Shown: positions 5,213 through 6,338 of the stretch, piece after piece
Layout of the letters: every line of letters begins with the position of its first letter
How positions within the stretch are numbered: position 1 is the stretch's first letter
Source of the DNA: Nitrospirota bacterium
Lineage (GTDB): Bacteria > Nitrospirota_A > Leptospirillia > Leptospirillales > Leptospirillaceae
Reading direction: 5' to 3'
DNA: 6,338 bases
Assembly: GCA_021844275.1 (NCBI GenBank)
Contig: JAKBTR010000053.1
Location: 1-6,338 of the forward strand
Notes under the pieces: model-generated
The model's database searches: none
Told to the model about the DNA's origin: nothing
Seen by the model: only the letters and a program-made list of their open reading frames with translations
Translations under genes and position numbers: made by a program

Positions 5213-6338
5213 ATGAGCAAAAATGAAAAACTGAGCGAGATGAAGGATTTGATCAGTCTTGGCAAAGAACGCGGATATTTGACATATGACGAATTGAACA
5301 ATGTGCTCCCACCGGAAGCGATAGGCTCGGATCAGCTCGACAATCTGATGTCCTATTTCGGTGATATGAATATTGATATTGTCGATGACGAATCCCGGGA
5401 AGCCGGGTACGGAGAAATGGATTCGGAAGAAGAAGAGGGGTTTGCCGACCTCGAATCCGTCCGCGGGGTGGACAATGAAGAAGAGGACGAAGGGATCGAT
5501 ATGACCCCGGGAACTCTATCCCGCATCGACGATCCTGTCCGGTTGTACCTAAAGGAAATGGGGGCGGTCCCCCTCCTGACAAGGGAAGGTGAAATCGCCA
5601 TCGCCCAGAGGATTGAAGAAGGACAGAAAGAAGTCTCCGGTATTTTGTTTGGAATGCCGCTTACAGTTCGGAGCATTCTTTCGCTGCGGGAAAAGTTCCA
5701 GACTGGCCAGATCGGTATTCGTGAAATCGTGGATGTCATGGAGGAAGAGACCGAAGACGAACCTGAGGAAGGGGATTCTGCTGCCCTGCGGGATGCGCGT
5801 GAACAGTTTGTCCGGCAGACGGACAGTCTCTCGGAACTTTTTCTGAAGCTGAACGCCATTTCTGAAAAATGGAAAGATGCTCAAAAAAACTCCTCGAAGA
5901 AAAAAGTCTTGCGCGAGCAGGCCAAAAAAATCAAGACGGAGATCGTCGAACTGATCATGGAGATGAATCTCCACAGAAAACAGGTCGAGCTCATGATCCG
6001 TCAGCTTCATGATGTGGTCAGCATCCTTGACGAGTCGGAACGGGCCATAGATCATTGTCGTCGTCGGCTCGGAGCGAGCAAAGAAGAAATTCTGAAGTCC
6101 ATCGCCCTCCTGAAGGCGGGGAAAGACCCTGGTGAGCGTTATCATGATTCCGAAAAACTGGAGCTTCTGAAACATTATCAGTCTGCTCTGGAAAAAGTTC
6201 ATGAAGCGGAAGTGGCGGCCCTCCTTTCTTCTTCTGAAATCCGGGACAGCTTGAGCCTCCTGGAAGCGGGAGAACAGAAAGTCCGGGAAGCCAAGGCCGA
6301 ATTGATCAAGGCGAACTTGCGTCTGGTTGTTTCGATCG
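5213..6338 (+). CDS. rpoD: RpoD, primary sigma-70 factor (5' part, runs off window)
   Basis: Primary sigma factor that directs RNA polymerase to housekeeping promoters; 375 complete codons are present. Region 1.1 (about 1-57) shows LISLGKERGYLTYDELNNVLP. A strongly acidic linker follows (58-98, with runs such as SEEEEGF and NEEEDEG). Region 1.2 is DDPVRLYLKEMGAVPLLTREGE (106-127) with AIAQRIEEG. Residues about 140-350 form the long charged, helical non-conserved region found in Escherichia coli-type RpoD. The entry to region 2 (KAELIKANLRLVVSI) is cut at the window edge, so the DNA-recognition regions 2.4 and 4 are not visible. ATG 5213 has GGGAGA at 5203-5208, and an in-frame TGA at 5198 excludes a longer form. 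It lies 65 bases after dnaG, in the same direction. Confidence 0.97.
   Translation, partial: MSKNEKLSEMKDLISLGKERGYLTYDELNNVLPPEAIGSDQLDNLMSYFGDMNIDIVDDESREAGYGEMDSEEEEGFADLESVRGVDNEEEDEGIDMTPGTLSRIDDPVRLYLKEMGAVPLLTREGEIAIAQRIEEGQKEVSGILFGMPLTVRSILSLREKFQTGQIGIREIVDVMEEETEDEPEEGDSAALRDAREQFVRQTDSLSELFLKLNAISEKWKDAQKNSSKKKVLREQAKKIKTEIVELIMEMNLHRKQVELMIRQLHDVVSILDESERAIDHCRRRLGASKEEILKSIALLKAGKDPGERYHDSEKLELLKHYQSALEKVHEAEVAALLSSSEIRDSLSLLEAGEQKVREAKAELIKANLRLVVSI

Noticed and set aside
5549..6202. Minus-strand open frame of 217 codons opposite rpoD
   Set aside because: It lies wholly within the coding strand of rpoD and is explained by rpoD codon usage. No family features or ribosome site were seen.

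Overview
The window is a compact stretch of bacterial core genome with moderate GC content. It joins the distal end of a histidine biosynthesis operon to a macromolecular-synthesis operon (rpsU-yqeY-dnaG-rpoD). Every protein gene has a clear family assignment, and I see no mobile element, CRISPR array, tRNA, rRNA, toxin-antitoxin or defence module. A fused hisIE, an HU protein with a short Ala/Lys N-terminal extension, and an RpoD with a long non-conserved insert between regions 1.2 and 2 suggest a Gram-negative-type chromosome. A Nitrospirota/Leptospirillum-like source is my impression from overall character only and is weakly held.

Layout: positions 1-2165 (+) hold the 3' half of hisA, then hisF, hisIE and a HIT-family (HinT-like) gene. 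hisA/hisF and hisIE/HIT overlap, so this looks like one transcript. The HIT gene converges on an HU DNA-binding protein gene (2186-2494, -), with an imperfect hairpin covering both stop codons. The 325-base divergent region 2495-2819 separates HU from rpsU. It holds candidate promoters for both directions, a GC-rich hairpin in the HU leader and an AT-rich inverted repeat next to the predicted rpsU transcription start. From 2820 to the end (+) lie rpsU, yqeY, dnaG and the first 375 codons of rpoD, which runs off the window.

Working together: HisA, HisF and HisIE carry out the early-to-middle steps of histidine synthesis (PRPP-ATP adduct hydrolysis, ring opening, isomerisation and cyclisation to IGP plus AICAR). 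The second operon couples ribosomal protein bS21, a GatB-tail-like protein, DNA primase and the primary sigma factor, linking translation, replication and transcription.

The most noteworthy point is translation initiation in the second operon. rpsU and rpoD have ATG starts with good Shine-Dalgarno sites. yqeY appears to start at TTG overlapping the rpsU stop with no visible Shine-Dalgarno. dnaG has no in-frame ATG, GTG or TTG upstream of its conserved N-terminus and most plausibly starts at CTG 3498. This fits low primase output between two highly expressed genes, but a sequence error remains possible. I did not find a new multi-gene system here.
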